A stretch of DNA of 64,000 bases from Saccharomycopsis fibuligera x Saccharomycopsis cf. fibuligera (Eukaryota; Ascomycota; Saccharomycetes; Ascoideales; Saccharomycopsidaceae). The notes beneath the pieces are model-generated. The model was not told where the DNA came from. It saw nothing but the letters and a program-made list of their open reading frames with translations, and did not search any database. Every line of letters starts with the position of its first letter. Position 1 is the first letter of the stretch. Location of the stretch: assembly GCA_001936135.1 (NCBI GenBank), contig CP012812.1:620001-684000 (forward strand), in the 5' to 3' direction. Positions 43,184 through 53,092 of this stretch are shown piece by piece. Made by a program: the position numbers and the translations under genes.

Positions 43184-45280
43184 ATGACAATCGACAATAA
43201 GAGATCAGCAAATGAAGGTGCTACCACTACCACTACCGCGGCCGAGCAGCCATCCAAGAAGCAAGATCTCAGCTTCAAGACTTTGGACAAAGATGTAAAC
43301 TACTCACAATTCCTCAACCAAGAAATTTTCCAAGACAAGGCCAAAAGTCAGCTTCAGCAACAAATCTCTGATGCCACTCCTTACAAATGGGGGTCTATCC
43401 ATAATTTAGTTGACGATACTCTTCTACGCAATGTCCGTGATGAAATCCTAAACGAGATCCATTTTACTAAGAAGGAAACTGATATTTACAAAGTTTTCCA
43501 GTCTGGCGATTTGCGAAACTTGAACGGTTTAGATAATCAAGAACTTGGCCGATTGCCTAACTTGCTAAAATTGCGTAATGCTTTATATTGTCCCCAATTC
43601 CGTGATTTGATCAGTTATGTTACTCAGGCCGGGAAAATTAGTGCTAACAAGTACGACATGTCGTTGAACATTTATCACAAGTCATGCCATTTATTGACTC
43701 ATGATGACGTTATTGGTAGCCGAAGAGTCAGTTTTATTTTGTATTTGCCTGATCCGGACAAGAAATGGAAAGAGCATTATGGTGGGGCATTGAGATTATT
43801 TGGAGCCCATTTTTCCAATGTGCCAAAAACGGATTATCAAAAGAAATTTGTGCCGAATTTTAACGATTATGCGTTTTTTGAAGTCAAGCCAGGTTACAGT
43901 TTCCATGATGTTGAGGAAGTTAAGGCTGATAAGCAAAGAATATCTATTCAGGGATGGTTTCATATTCCTCAAGAAGGGGAAGACGGGTATATTCCAGGGG
44001 AATTGGAGAAATTTGAACAACAAAGTTCTTTGCAGCAGTTAGAATCCGGTGAAGTGCAGCAATTTGATTATCCGAAATTAAACAGAGATGCAATTTCTAA
44101 TGAGAATAGAGAAAAGTTAAGAAAAGATTTGCAAATTTTGGAGAGCGAGGAGGAGCGGTCATCGCAATCAAAAACTGATAGTAATAGCGGCAAGTTTCAA
44201 TTGAACGACAATGACAAAACTGAATTGCTCAAATACCTCAATCCAAAACTTCTCACTTCCAATGAACTTTCCCGTCTCAATTCTCAATTCCTTAACGAAT
44301 CAATGATTTCAATCACCGATTTTCTTAATGATGACTTCTCATCGACTTTGAAAAAACACATCAAGCAAACGGAGCTCACGACCGAAGTGCCTAAACTTTC
44401 CAAAGACGTTAAACTTCCATGGAAAGTCGCCATGCCTTGTGTCAAGCACCGTTTTCTTTATATTGATGGAAAGAGACTTGAGCCAGAGCTAGCAAGCTTG
44501 CAATATGAGCATGAACCACAAGATGCTAAACAAAACAGACAGGAAAAGCAGCATCAAGATGATGCAATTTTGCAAGAAAGTGATTTGCCTGATTTTGAAA
44601 CAGTAAAGAAGGATGCTGAGTCAAGAGCAGCGGCGCTCATTAACAACAAGGATAAGAAGGAGAAATCTGACAAAGATGACGAAGACGATGAAGAGAACAG
44701 CAAGGGGGACAATGAAGCAGTGGCCAAATTGGCAGAATTGGCAGTATTTTTGAAAAGTACATCATTCAAGAAATTCTTATTGCTTGTTGCTTCAGTGGTG
44801 CCTATTTCGGAACAGGTTTTGATTCGTCGATTTAGACCAGGGCAGGATTTCACTTTGGCTACTAATCAGGATACAAAGTTTAGTGCTGGCAAGCAAGGCG
44901 ATGCCGCTGATGTTGATGCCCTTTTTGAAAGAATAGATGCAGTTCTCGAAGGCACTCTTTGTCTAACCCCATCACAAGGCTGGGATTCTGGTGAAGTAGG
45001 AGGCTACGAATTATGCATGGCAATGGATGAGAACGATGATCCAGCCATATACAGAAACACTGGCAGTGATGATTCAGTACTTTTGAATTCTCAGGCAAGT
45101 TGGAACAGTTTCAATTTGATTTTAAGAGATAGCAGTATCTTGAAGTTTATCAAGTATGTCAGTTTTGGGGCTAAAGGAAGTAGATGGGACGTTAATTGTC
45201 AGTGGGACGTCGAAGGGTTGAAGGATGATGGGAGTGAGAGTGAAGAAGATGATGAAGAGGAAGGAGAAGAAGAAAAGTGA
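43184..45280 (+). CDS. TPA1: Tpa1/OGFOD1-type prolyl 3-/3,4-hydroxylase
   Basis: 698 aa from ATG at 43184. Tpa1 is an Fe(II)/2-oxoglutarate dioxygenase that hydroxylates a proline of ribosomal protein uS12 (Rps23) and affects translation termination and poly(A) length. The first catalytic domain shows the metal triad: H173 and D175 in LLTHDDVIGSRRVSFILYLP and H241 in GYSFHDVEEV. The 2-oxoglutarate Arg is R252 in KQRISIQGWFH. A second, non-catalytic double-stranded helix domain follows (about 380-690), with FLLLVASVVPISEQVLIRRF and SQGWDSGEVGGYELCMAMD. An acidic linker separates parts of it and an acidic tail ends the protein. Length is near the S. cerevisiae protein (644 aa). Confidence 0.93.
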   Translation: MTIDNKRSANEGATTTTTAAEQPSKKQDLSFKTLDKDVNYSQFLNQEIFQDKAKSQLQQQISDATPYKWGSIHNLVDDTLLRNVRDEILNEIHFTKKETDIYKVFQSGDLRNLNGLDNQELGRLPNLLKLRNALYCPQFRDLISYVTQAGKISANKYDMSLNIYHKSCHLLTHDDVIGSRRVSFILYLPDPDKKWKEHYGGALRLFGAHFSNVPKTDYQKKFVPNFNDYAFFEVKPGYSFHDVEEVKADKQRISIQGWFHIPQEGEDGYIPGELEKFEQQSSLQQLESGEVQQFDYPKLNRDAISNENREKLRKDLQILESEEERSSQSKTDSNSGKFQLNDNDKTELLKYLNPKLLTSNELSRLNSQFLNESMISITDFLNDDFSSTLKKHIKQTELTTEVPKLSKDVKLPWKVAMPCVKHRFLYIDGKRLEPELASLQYEHEPQDAKQNRQEKQHQDDAILQESDLPDFETVKKDAESRAAALINNKDKKEKSDKDDEDDEENSKGDNEAVAKLAELAVFLKSTSFKKFLLLVASVVPISEQVLIRRFRPGQDFTLATNQDTKFSAGKQGDAADVDALFERIDAVLEGTLCLTPSQGWDSGEVGGYELCMAMDENDDPAIYRNTGSDDSVLLNSQASWNSFNLILRDSSILKFIKYVSFGAKGSRWDVNCQWDVEGLKDDGSESEEDDEEEGEEEK

Positions 45281-46464
45281 TTTATTCGGAGAGAAGATCA
45301 ACTTCTATCACGATTGCTAAATTTTAGATTTTTCATCTTTTAATAAATAATAATGACGATACTGATGTTTTATAATATTGTTTGTCTTGTAGCGTTTGCC
45401 AATTTAATATCATCTACTCTCACAATTTCAGTTTTCACCATTCTTAAATATTTAGCGTGCTGGACATCTGAAATTTGCAATCAAAAACGAGATTATCACC
45501 TCGATCAAAGGCATGATTAATGACAAACACTTGCCAGTGATGCTAGTTTCTTACACAACGCAACATCCGCACTGACAGATACAAAGTCATGCCATGTTGA
45601 GTATTGCAGGTGTATTCTGAATTGCATCGCTACATCGCCTTTACTAGTACAATGATTTTATAGGGATCGCAGCATCTTTAGTCAGTGACAGGAACGTGGT
45701 CGATGACGACAGCTTGGTCATTGACAATAATGTTGCAAATATATCTGTATATATGATATATCAGTAAATCAGTATATAAGTTTAATGTCTGCGGAGCGGA
45801 AAACTATTTCCGTAGCCAAGACGACTATCTTCCGTTCCGTCTACCGCAAGACGGAATTTGGAACTCGGAATACCCCCTACGGAATATTTATGTGCGTTTA
45901 GCATTCTAGTGGTGTGTGTCTTTCGTCTTTTTTTTTTTTTGTTGTTGTTGTTGTTGTTGTTGTCGTTTTATCCTGGACGGCCAGCGAAGGCGGTTTTTGC
46001 TTGTCTACTTACTGCACTTGCACCAACTGACCATCCATCAAGCATCCCAAATTCACAACCCAAAAACTATCCCTATTTACCTATCCCAATATCAGCCTTA
46101 TTTATTAAAGACTTGCATCTTTTCCCTTGGGTATCTTGTTCTTCCTTCCTTTTTGTATTGGTCTTTTAGTGTGTTCTTGTTTACCACTTTCTTTTTCTTT
46201 GCGCCTTTTCGATTTCTTGGTTTCTACTATTAATAGATCCCTGTTCCCTCGTCATCAACAAAAAAAGAAAAGAAAAACCACCACAAAGTATTACCACATT
46301 TGCGACAAGCGGATATTGTTTTGTATCTCAAAACACACTCATTATTAATACTCCTCTTCCCCGAGACCACCTTTTATATTGTTGAAACATCTTTGCTCTG
46401 TGCATTTTTATATCATTATTCATAGCATATCACACACATATATACACATCCAAACTGATTCACC
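45281..46464 (+). promoter_or_regulatory. TPA1-HOG1 intergenic region with CGG-rich palindromes
   Basis: Holds CGG-N10-CCG at 45797-45812 and an 8-bp inverted repeat TTCCGTCT/AGACGGAA (45835-45842 and 45849-45856), then two more CGGAAT copies up to about 45886. The remaining ~550 bp before HOG1 are pyrimidine-rich leader-like sequence with a GTT run near 45941-45962. No gene is seen. Confidence 0.5.
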
Positions 46465-47949
46465 ATGGACCATTCAACGGACGAATTCATTAGATTTCAA
46501 ATCTTTGGTACTGTGTTTGAGGTCACTAGAAGATACAGCGACTTGAACCCTGTGGGGATGGGCGCTTTTGGTCTTGTTTGTGCCGCTGATGACATGATCA
46601 CCAACAAGAAAGTCGCCATCAAAAAAATTGTTAGGCCGTTCACTACGGACGTGTTAGCTAAGAGAACATACAGAGAACTCAAACTTTTGAAACAGTTAAG
46701 ACACGAAAATTTGATTTCGTTAGATGATATTTTTATCTCTCCTAGCGAAGACATTTACTTCGTGACCGAACTTCAAGGTACTGATTTGCATCGTTTAATT
46801 AGATCCAGACCATTACAGCCGCAATTCATCAAGTATTTCTTGTATCAAATTCTTAGAGGCTTAAAATATGTTCATTCTGCCGGAGTCATTCATCGTGATT
46901 TGAAGCCTTCCAATATTTTGGTTAATGAAAGATGTGATTTGAAAATTTGTGATTTTGGTTTAGCAAGAATTCAAGACCCTCAAATGACTGGGTATGTGTC
47001 CACTAGATTTTACAGAGCCCCAGAGATTATGTTGACTTGGCAAAAATATGATACCAAAGTTGATATTTGGTCAGCTGCATGTATTTTTGCTGAAATGATT
47101 GAATTAAAACCATTGTTTCCTGGTAATGATCATGTTCATCAATTCTCTATTATAACTGAACTTTTGGGTACTCCTCCAGCAGATGTAATTGAAACTATTG
47201 GCTCAGAAAATACTCTCAAGTTTGTATTGTCCTTACCTCATAGAGATCCAATTCCATTGAGTGAACGTTTCAAGAACGTTGATCCTCAAGCAGTTGATTT
47301 GTTGTCCAAGATGTTGGTGTTTGATCCTAAAAAGAGAATTTCTGCTGAAGAAGCATTGGAACATCCATATTTGGAATATTTTCATGATCCTGAAGATGAA
47401 CCATTAGCCACTGAACCATTTGATTGGAGTTTTAATGAAGCGGATTTGCCAGTTGATACATGGAGAGTGATGATGTACACTGAAGTGGTTGATTATCATC
47501 AAAGTGATTCTTCGTTTGATCCAAGAGATTTCAATTATGCTAACGGTATTAGCGAAAATATTGTTTCTCAGCAAGAAATCAATTCTCACCAGAATTATCT
47601 TCAGCAGGCGCAATATTCGAACGATCCTCAGCAATATGTTGCTGATCCACAATACATTACTGAAGAACAGTATGCTGCTAATCCAGAGTATTATCAACAA
47701 CAACAGCAGCAGCAGCAGCAGCAGCTACAACAACAACAACAACAGCAGCAGCTACAACAACAACAGCAACAGCAGCAGCAAGTTTTTGCTGATCAACAGA
47801 TACCGCAACATCATCACATTGAGCATCATGATGTACAATATCCAGAGCATGTGGAACAAGTTACACCAACTGGAGAAGTTGAACATCGCGAAGATGCACA
47901 TCATCATATTGAAAATGTGGAAGCATACAATCAGGGTCAATTGAGTTAG
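46465..47949 (+). CDS. HOG1: Stress-activated MAP kinase Hog1 with polyglutamine tail
   Basis: 494 aa. Hog1 is the p38-type MAP kinase of the high-osmolarity pathway, activated by Pbs2 and moving to the nucleus. The kinase domain has [42 protein letters not shown], and the activation motif T175-G-Y177 in [17 protein letters not shown]. The common docking and L16-type tail is present ([20 protein letters not shown]). After about residue 350, where C. albicans Hog1 nearly ends (377 aa), there are ~140 extra residues. These include a Gln-rich block at about 410-439 broken by two Leu and a His-rich end ([19 protein letters not shown]). I see no in-frame CTG in the kinase domain. Confidence 0.97.
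   Translation: MDHSTDEFIRFQIFGTVFEVTRRYSDLNPVGMGAFGLVCAADDMITNKKVAIKKIVRPFTTDVLAKRTYRELKLLKQLRHENLISLDDIFISPSEDIYFVTELQGTDLHRLIRSRPLQPQFIKYFLYQILRGLKYVHSAGVIHRDLKPSNILVNERCDLKICDFGLARIQDPQMTGYVSTRFYRAPEIMLTWQKYDTKVDIWSAACIFAEMIELKPLFPGNDHVHQFSIITELLGTPPADVIETIGSENTLKFVLSLPHRDPIPLSERFKNVDPQAVDLLSKMLVFDPKKRISAEEALEHPYLEYFHDPEDEPLATEPFDWSFNEADLPVDTWRVMMYTEVVDYHQSDSSFDPRDFNYANGISENIVSQQEINSHQNYLQQAQYSNDPQQYVADPQYITEEQYAANPEYYQQQQQQQQQQLQQQQQQQQLQQQQQQQQQVFADQQIPQHHHIEHHDVQYPEHVEQVTPTGEVEHREDAHHHIENVEAYNQGQLS
47695..47780 (+). repeat. CAA/CAG repeat encoding polyglutamine in HOG1
   Basis: Mixed CAA/CAG codons in three blocks separated by CTA (Leu) codons. Mixed codons make this less slippage-prone than the pure repeats elsewhere in the window. 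Confidence 0.9.
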
Positions 47950-47997
47950 GTTGAATTGAAGTTAGTTTTATTGAGTTTTATTAGTCTAAATATAGAA

Positions 47998-48034
<37 letters not shown>

Positions 48035-48935
48035 TTTATGTTTGCTTCTATTGCTTAGTTAAGCAAAGCGAGAACCGGTAAAGGATTTTTTTTTTTTTTT
48101 TTATTTTTCAGTAAACTAAGACAAGAAACAAAAAATAAAAATAAAAAAAAAATAAAAAAATAAAGTAAATTAAAATAAAGAAAATAGAAGACGGTAGAAA
48201 GCAAAGAAATTTGTCTGTCGAATGTTACTTACTACGAGTATTTGATGTTTGCTGGATGTTCGTACTATTGATAAATTTGCACTCGCTATCCAGTATCCAG
48301 TATCCAGTGGGACATCTCGGCGAAAGTGGATACCATACCTCCCTCATAGCTTTACTGGTACGGCGCAACAAGATCATCATGTCTTGCGAAGCACAATCTT
48401 GTAGCTTACTGTTTTGCAGCTATGGCGGGCGAAAATGAGTGCCAATCTAGCTGTCTGTTGGGCATCTGGGCCAGCCAGCGTCACGACGAGTGAAGGAATG
48501 CTTTTGAAGATTTTACCGTAGTTGAGGCTAAGTAAGAATAAGCAACGAGCAAGTGAGTAAGTAATAAGAATATAAGCATTAATGGATAAAAAAAAAAAAA
48601 AAAAATCTAATAGCACTGTCCAGTCTATCGAATAGAAATAGTAATATAAAGAAACATTAAAATATGTCAAAGAATGTCTTTTTTTTTATGTTTTTTGTTT
48701 TGTATCTCCCCGAAAATGATAAACTAAAAACGATGATGACAAAATTAAAAAAGTAGCATCTTCTTGAGATTCGTTGCTCAGCTAGAAGTAATTTGATTCT
48801 TTGTGACTATATCTATCTGAGCATGCATCATTAAATCAGGATTGCGCGCTCAATGGAGGCCCCTTTTTTTTTTTTTTTTTTATATACATTTATTTATCTA
48901 TTTATTTATTGCCAAATCAACCAATGGCCAAAAAC
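47950..48935. terminator. Convergent 3' intergenic region HOG1 / PKA-like kinase
   Basis: 986 bp with a TA repeat (48003-48031), several A and T tracts, and a less AT-rich core near 48200-48480. No open frame with coding character. Unexplained beyond 3'-end function. Confidence 0.4.
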
Positions 48936-50432
48936 TCAAAAACCATCAAACAATCCCTCAAACTGGTCACCACCGTCCTTTTGGCTTCTATTCAACCCAC
49001 CCGCTGCAGCACCCGGGTCCTCTTCAGGAAACTTGTCAAAATATTTAGCATCACCATTACCTGAACTCAAAAATGGAATGAATGGCGGTTCAACTTTCTT
49101 ACTCACTAAATCTTCCCAATTTATATTTGCAAACCATGGATGGTTTTTCAAATTTTGAGCAAAATTAGCGCCGTACCGGAGTTTGTTATTGTCGCCTCCG
49201 GCATCCATATGATTCACAGCACTTTCACCATTTGCGTTTACGGCTTCTCCACCGCGCTTAGTAACGTCCCTAACAAGCAAGCTTTCAATGATATTTCTAG
49301 TTTCCAAATCGTCCAAATATGAGGGAAACTTATACTTCAACCCAACAATCTTTTCATAGATCTGTTTTGCCGATTGCGCTGCCGCTTGAGTGCTGTTACT
49401 GGCGGTTGAGTAGAATGGAGGGTATCCGAAAAGCATTTCAAATATGACAACGCCTAGGGCCCAATAGTCGACGCTGGGGCCGTATGGGTGGCCAAGGATG
49501 ATCTCGGGGGCCAAGTAGTCGCTTTTGCCACAAAATGTTTTGGTAGTTGCAGTTGAAGATGAAGGGGTATTGATATTGTTGTTGTTGTTGTCGTTGTTGT
49601 CGTTTGATAATTGTTTCGCTAAGCCAAAATCAAGTAGTTTGATGTGTCCATCAGCGGCAATAGCAATATTTTCTGGATTTATATCCCTGTGGACAATCTT
49701 CATTGAATGCAAGTATTCTATTGCAAGTAGTAGTTCAGCAGCGTAAAATTTGGTATGATTTATGGGGATTTTGTAAGTTGCTTTTGGTCGTGCTGGTGCT
49801 CCAGGTGGAGGAGCGCCATTACAATTAGGGGCAAAGGATGAAACTGCTGGCCCCTGGCCCGTTGTATGCTGAACAATCAAAGAAAACAAGTCACCGCCTT
49901 CTATAAACTCCAATAGTAGGAAAAGCCTTCCTTGGTCCTGTGTGATCCGGTAGACTTGAGGGATGAATGGGTGAGGCTGGACTTTTTGAATTAGCTGAAG
50001 CTCATTTTTGACGTGATCCACTTGTTTATAGTCTATTAAGTGAGATTTCTTGAGCACTTTGAGAGCGTAGTATTTTTGAGAGTGGCGATGCTGGGCTAGG
50101 TGAACTCTAGCTAGGGATCCGAGACCAATTGTGCGGACAAGTTGATAATCGGAGATATTCAATGGTGGAAGGGTGTTTTTTGCTGTTGCTGTTGCTGTTG
50201 CTGTGTTGTTTGGGTTCTTGATTGAGGTGGATGAAGATGGTGTTGGCGAAAGCGAAGCTGTTGTTGAAACAGAAGTTAACGAGGTTGCTGGTTCGAAAAC
50301 CGAAGTTGTTTTTGAGGAAGTTTCGCTGTTATCGGTCGACTGGGTGTCAGCATTTGCCATGATTTGGACCAAGTTTGGGTTATGGATGTTGAAGTTGTTG
50401 GAGTAATCCGGGGCAACTGAGGACTGGGCCAT
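48936..50432 (-). CDS. Divergent PKA-catalytic-subunit-like AGC kinase
   Basis: 498 aa from the first ATG (50432). An Asn/Ser/Thr-rich N-terminus of ~90 residues precedes the kinase domain. It ends like a PKA catalytic subunit: NHPWFANINWEDLVSKKVEP, GDAKYFDKFPEED and a final FxxF (FDGF). The ATP lysine is K125 (YYALKVLKK), and NELQLI carries the C-helix Glu. The catalytic loop is HRDINPEN: Asp250 and Asn255 are kept, but the usual Lys is Asn252. The DFG motif is normal. The P+1 segment is TFCGKSDYLAPE instead of TLCGTPEYLAPE, so the PKA Thr201 position is Lys303. The activation Thr is T299. The Gly loop is GLGSLARV, with Ala for the third Gly. Asn-rich inserts sit before the activation segment. 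Whether it is the main Tpk or a diverged paralogue cannot be decided here. Confidence 0.85.
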   Translation of the reverse strand: MAQSSVAPDYSNNFNIHNPNLVQIMANADTQSTDNSETSSKTTSVFEPATSLTSVSTTASLSPTPSSSTSIKNPNNTATATATAKNTLPPLNISDYQLVRTIGLGSLARVHLAQHRHSQKYYALKVLKKSHLIDYKQVDHVKNELQLIQKVQPHPFIPQVYRITQDQGRLFLLLEFIEGGDLFSLIVQHTTGQGPAVSSFAPNCNGAPPPGAPARPKATYKIPINHTKFYAAELLLAIEYLHSMKIVHRDINPENIAIAADGHIKLLDFGLAKQLSNDNNDNNNNNINTPSSSTATTKTFCGKSDYLAPEIILGHPYGPSVDYWALGVVIFEMLFGYPPFYSTASNSTQAAAQSAKQIYEKIVGLKYKFPSYLDDLETRNIIESLLVRDVTKRGGEAVNANGESAVNHMDAGGDNNKLRYGANFAQNLKNHPWFANINWEDLVSKKVEPPFIPFLSSGNGDAKYFDKFPEEDPGAAAGGLNRSQKDGGDQFEGLFDGF

Positions 50433-51060
50433 AATATATGAGACGGAGAGTTGCAACGAATATTGTCTAAAGAGAAATACCAGTAGTGGCGTCTATTTTG
50501 TATTATTTTATTGCTGTAGTGGAACTGGATCAACGAGGACTCAAGCAGTGATTGCGATGATTCGGTGATTTGAAGCGCTGTCAAGCAACGGAGAGAGTGC
50601 CGAGTACAAAGAACGAAGAGAAAGAGAAAGAGAAAGAGGGCGTGCGGACAGCAGGAAAGACAGAGGATTGTTTTGTAGATATAAATGGTATAAATATATA
50701 TGAGTATGGATGTGTGTCACAAGCGTCAGCAACAGAAGAGGACGACTACGACGACGACAAAGAAGGGAGCAACGATATTGCTCGAATGGTATTGACGTTA
50801 CTATTACCGCTTGACTGATTTGTTGTTTGTTCCGCGGTTGTGGTGCTTGCGGTGCTTGCGGTGGAGCTACTACTAGTTTGTGACATTAGGCGGTGATGTC
50901 AACCGCGATGATGATCATCGGCGCCGATTGGATGATGTTGATGTTGAATTTGACGAGGACACTGGTAATTACACTGAGCAGCGAACAATAGATATTCTAC
51001 ATTATATTACAGTACACGCTAATGGCTACTTTCCGTATGTAGTATTTATTATCAGCAGGA
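50433..51060 (-). promoter_or_regulatory. Intergenic region between cyclophilin and kinase genes
   Basis: Kinase promoter and leader plus the cyclophilin 3' end. Contains GAAAGA-type purine repeats near 50617-50638 and several short open frames with no coding character. No gene is assigned. Confidence 0.4.
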
Positions 51061-51594
51061 TCACATCTCACCACACTCAGCAATAGAGACCGCTATAGGA
51101 TGAGGTCTGTTGTTGTCATTGACCAGCACATGGGAGACAATGTCCACCGTGTCCATGCCCAGCACCACCTGCCCCACCACCACATGCTTGCCGTCCAACT
51201 CCGGCAAGTCGTCGAGGCAAATAAAGAACTGGCATCCGTTAGTGTTGGGCCCGCTATTGGCCATTGACACGGTGCCTCTGGTATGTTTTAGTTCCTGCAA
51301 GCCGGGCAGTTCATCGTTGAAGTAGCGGGCACCGTTGCCGTGGACCGTCTTACTTCCTAGACCGTTGTTGTGGATAAAGTCGCCGCTTTGGATGATTTTG
51401 TCTTTGATGACTCTGTGGAAAAGACAGCCCTTGTAGCCCAAGGGCCGCAAGTTCTCTCTGTACTCGCCGGTGCAGAACTGGCGGAAATTGTCGGCGGCGA
51501 GGGGCACCTTGTCGTGGAAGAGCTGGATCTGGACACGGCCAATGGGTTTGGCCCCGAGGCTGATGTCGAGAAAGACGACAGGCTGCTGGGACAT
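51061..51594 (-). CDS. Cyclophilin H-like peptidyl-prolyl isomerase with altered active site
   Basis: 177 aa from the internal ATG at 51594 (MSQQPVVFLDISLG). An in-frame extension to 51789 is read from a GTT repeat and is rejected. The sequence follows human PPIH, the U4/U6-snRNP cyclophilin: NFRQFCTGEYRENLRPLGYK, FHRVIKD, SMANSGPNTNGCQFFIC, DGKHVVVGQ, and the end IAECGEM against ISQCGEM. The catalytic Arg (CypA R55) is kept in FHRV. The CypA F60 position is Lys (KDKIIQSGDF), and the W121 position is Glu (PELDGKHV). These changes hit the proline pocket and cyclosporin site, so isomerase activity may be weak. S. cerevisiae has no clear spliceosomal PPIH. CTG is not used in frame. Confidence 0.87.
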   Translation of the reverse strand: MSQQPVVFLDISLGAKPIGRVQIQLFHDKVPLAADNFRQFCTGEYRENLRPLGYKGCLFHRVIKDKIIQSGDFIHNNGLGSKTVHGNGARYFNDELPGLQELKHTRGTVSMANSGPNTNGCQFFICLDDLPELDGKHVVVGQVVLGMDTVDIVSHVLVNDNNRPHPIAVSIAECGEM

Positions 51595-51607
51595 GCTGTG
51601 AGGGCAG

Positions 51608-51639
<32 letters not shown>

Positions 51640-51909
51640 GATGTTGATATATTCTATGGTCTGTGTGTGTGTATTCCAGAAATAAAATTGAGTTGCCGCA
51701 TCCGGAATAAGCCCGGTATGTGTCATGTGACATATGCGGGTAACAATGAAAATTACAAGCGGAAAAGAAACTGGAACCATCAACAGCAAAATGTCTATTA
51801 CTAAGGATCATCATCATCATCATCATCATCATCACCTTAATACAAACCACCCCCACTACTCTGCTTATATCTCGCAATTTCTCCCATATCACACACACAC
51901 ACACATACA
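51595..51909. promoter_or_regulatory. Short divergent promoter cyclophilin / ISD11
   Basis: 315 bp with a GTT repeat (51607-51640), a TCA repeat (51808-51834) and a CA repeat just before the ISD11 ATG. Both genes must share it. No gene is seen. Confidence 0.5.
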
Positions 51910-52203
51910 ATGTCCGCCATAAGACGCTCCATCGACACTTTGCCATCCAAGACCCAGGTGCTCCGTCTCTACCACCGCTTCCTCACCAACGCCGCCAAGT
52001 TCGACAACTACAACTTCAGAGAATACTTTTTGCGCAAGACAAAATACGAGTTCCGTCAGGCTCAAAACTTGACTCAGAAGCAGGACATCATCAACGCCTA
52101 CAACGACGCTTTGCAGAAGTTTGACATCTTGAAAAGACAGGCAGAGATCTCCAAAATGTACCATTTTGAAAAATTGGTGGTGGAGCACAGCCAGCCTAAC
52201 TGA
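51910..52203 (+). CDS. ISD11: Mitochondrial LYR protein Isd11
   Basis: 97 aa. Isd11 binds and stabilises the cysteine desulfurase Nfs1 in the mitochondrial matrix for iron-sulfur cluster assembly. The LYR-type motif near the N-terminus reads VLRLYHRFL. The core FDNYNFREYFLRKTKYEFR is nearly identical to yeast Isd11 (FNNYNFREYFLSKTRTTFR as recalled), and LKRQAEISKMYHFEKLVVE matches the conserved end. Length equals the family (94 aa in yeast). There are no CTG codons and no introns. Confidence 0.96.
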   Translation: MSAIRRSIDTLPSKTQVLRLYHRFLTNAAKFDNYNFREYFLRKTKYEFRQAQNLTQKQDIINAYNDALQKFDILKRQAEISKMYHFEKLVVEHSQPN

Positions 52204-52584
52204 GTGCGTGCTCTAGCTGTTCTTTCCTGTTTTTTATCATTCATGATGCTGCTCTCTCTCTCTCTCTCTCTCTCTGATTTTCCTTCCGTGGTTCCTGTCC
52301 GTTATCTGTTGTTTACTATCTCCTGTCTACCGTCCCCCCATCCTGACAATCGCTAATCGCCTCGCAAAGCACAGCTCATCTCCTTACTCTCTATCATGTT
52401 TTGACATTTTCTTTTCTCTTGCACAATTGTCGGTTAGCATTGCTCGCTTTGTCTCTGCTTTTGCCCTCAGAGAATCTCGTGTGGCTATACAATCCTGGCG
52501 GCGTTTGCTTCGACTCGCCGTGCTTCACTTGTCTTTGTACATACACATATACGTATATATATTATAGCTCTTGCCCAATTCACG

Positions 52585-52616
<32 letters not shown>

Positions 52617-52923
52617 CATTACTCGTTAACTTAGCGATAACCGTAGACTGCCCAATGTATTTAATAAATATGTGTATTTATATATTTGTATATTTGTATA
52701 TACTCTACCGCGCATCGCTCTCCGGATTTACCCGTCCCTCACTCGCCCGCTAAAATTTTTACTGTTCCGCCTTCTCTCGCCAAACAGTATAAATACCACT
52801 TGCTCTTCCTCCTTTTCCCCCAACGCTGCCTCTTGATTTTCTTTTCCTTTTCCTTATCGAAAGTTAACAAACCAGGCAATTTGACTAGGTCGCTAGTATG
52901 GTGCAACCAGCATCCCTTTGTGT

Positions 52924-52951
52924 TTTGCGCTTTACCTTGGTGAAGCGCAAA
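52924..52951. repeat. 13-bp inverted repeat with a 2-nt loop
   Basis: Arms TTTGCGCTTTACC (52924-52936) and GGTGAAGCGCAAA (52939-52951) pair over 13 positions with one G-T wobble. It is far from a gene end, so a simple terminator is unlikely. Confidence 0.7.
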
Positions 52952-53092
52952 GGAAGTGCCTGCTTATTAAGTTAAGAGGTGCTTCTAGCATTGGGACTGC
53001 TGGCTGTATTTCATGTGGGCATCTGGTTGATAACTCTGGAGAGATTGAGCTGCTGGTTTCAAAGTATATGTTGTTGAAAATTCCTACCTGCA

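Noticed and set aside
51595-51789. 65-residue N-terminal extension of the cyclophilin
   Set aside because: It is encoded by a GTT repeat and promoter sequence; the domain begins right after the internal MSQQ.
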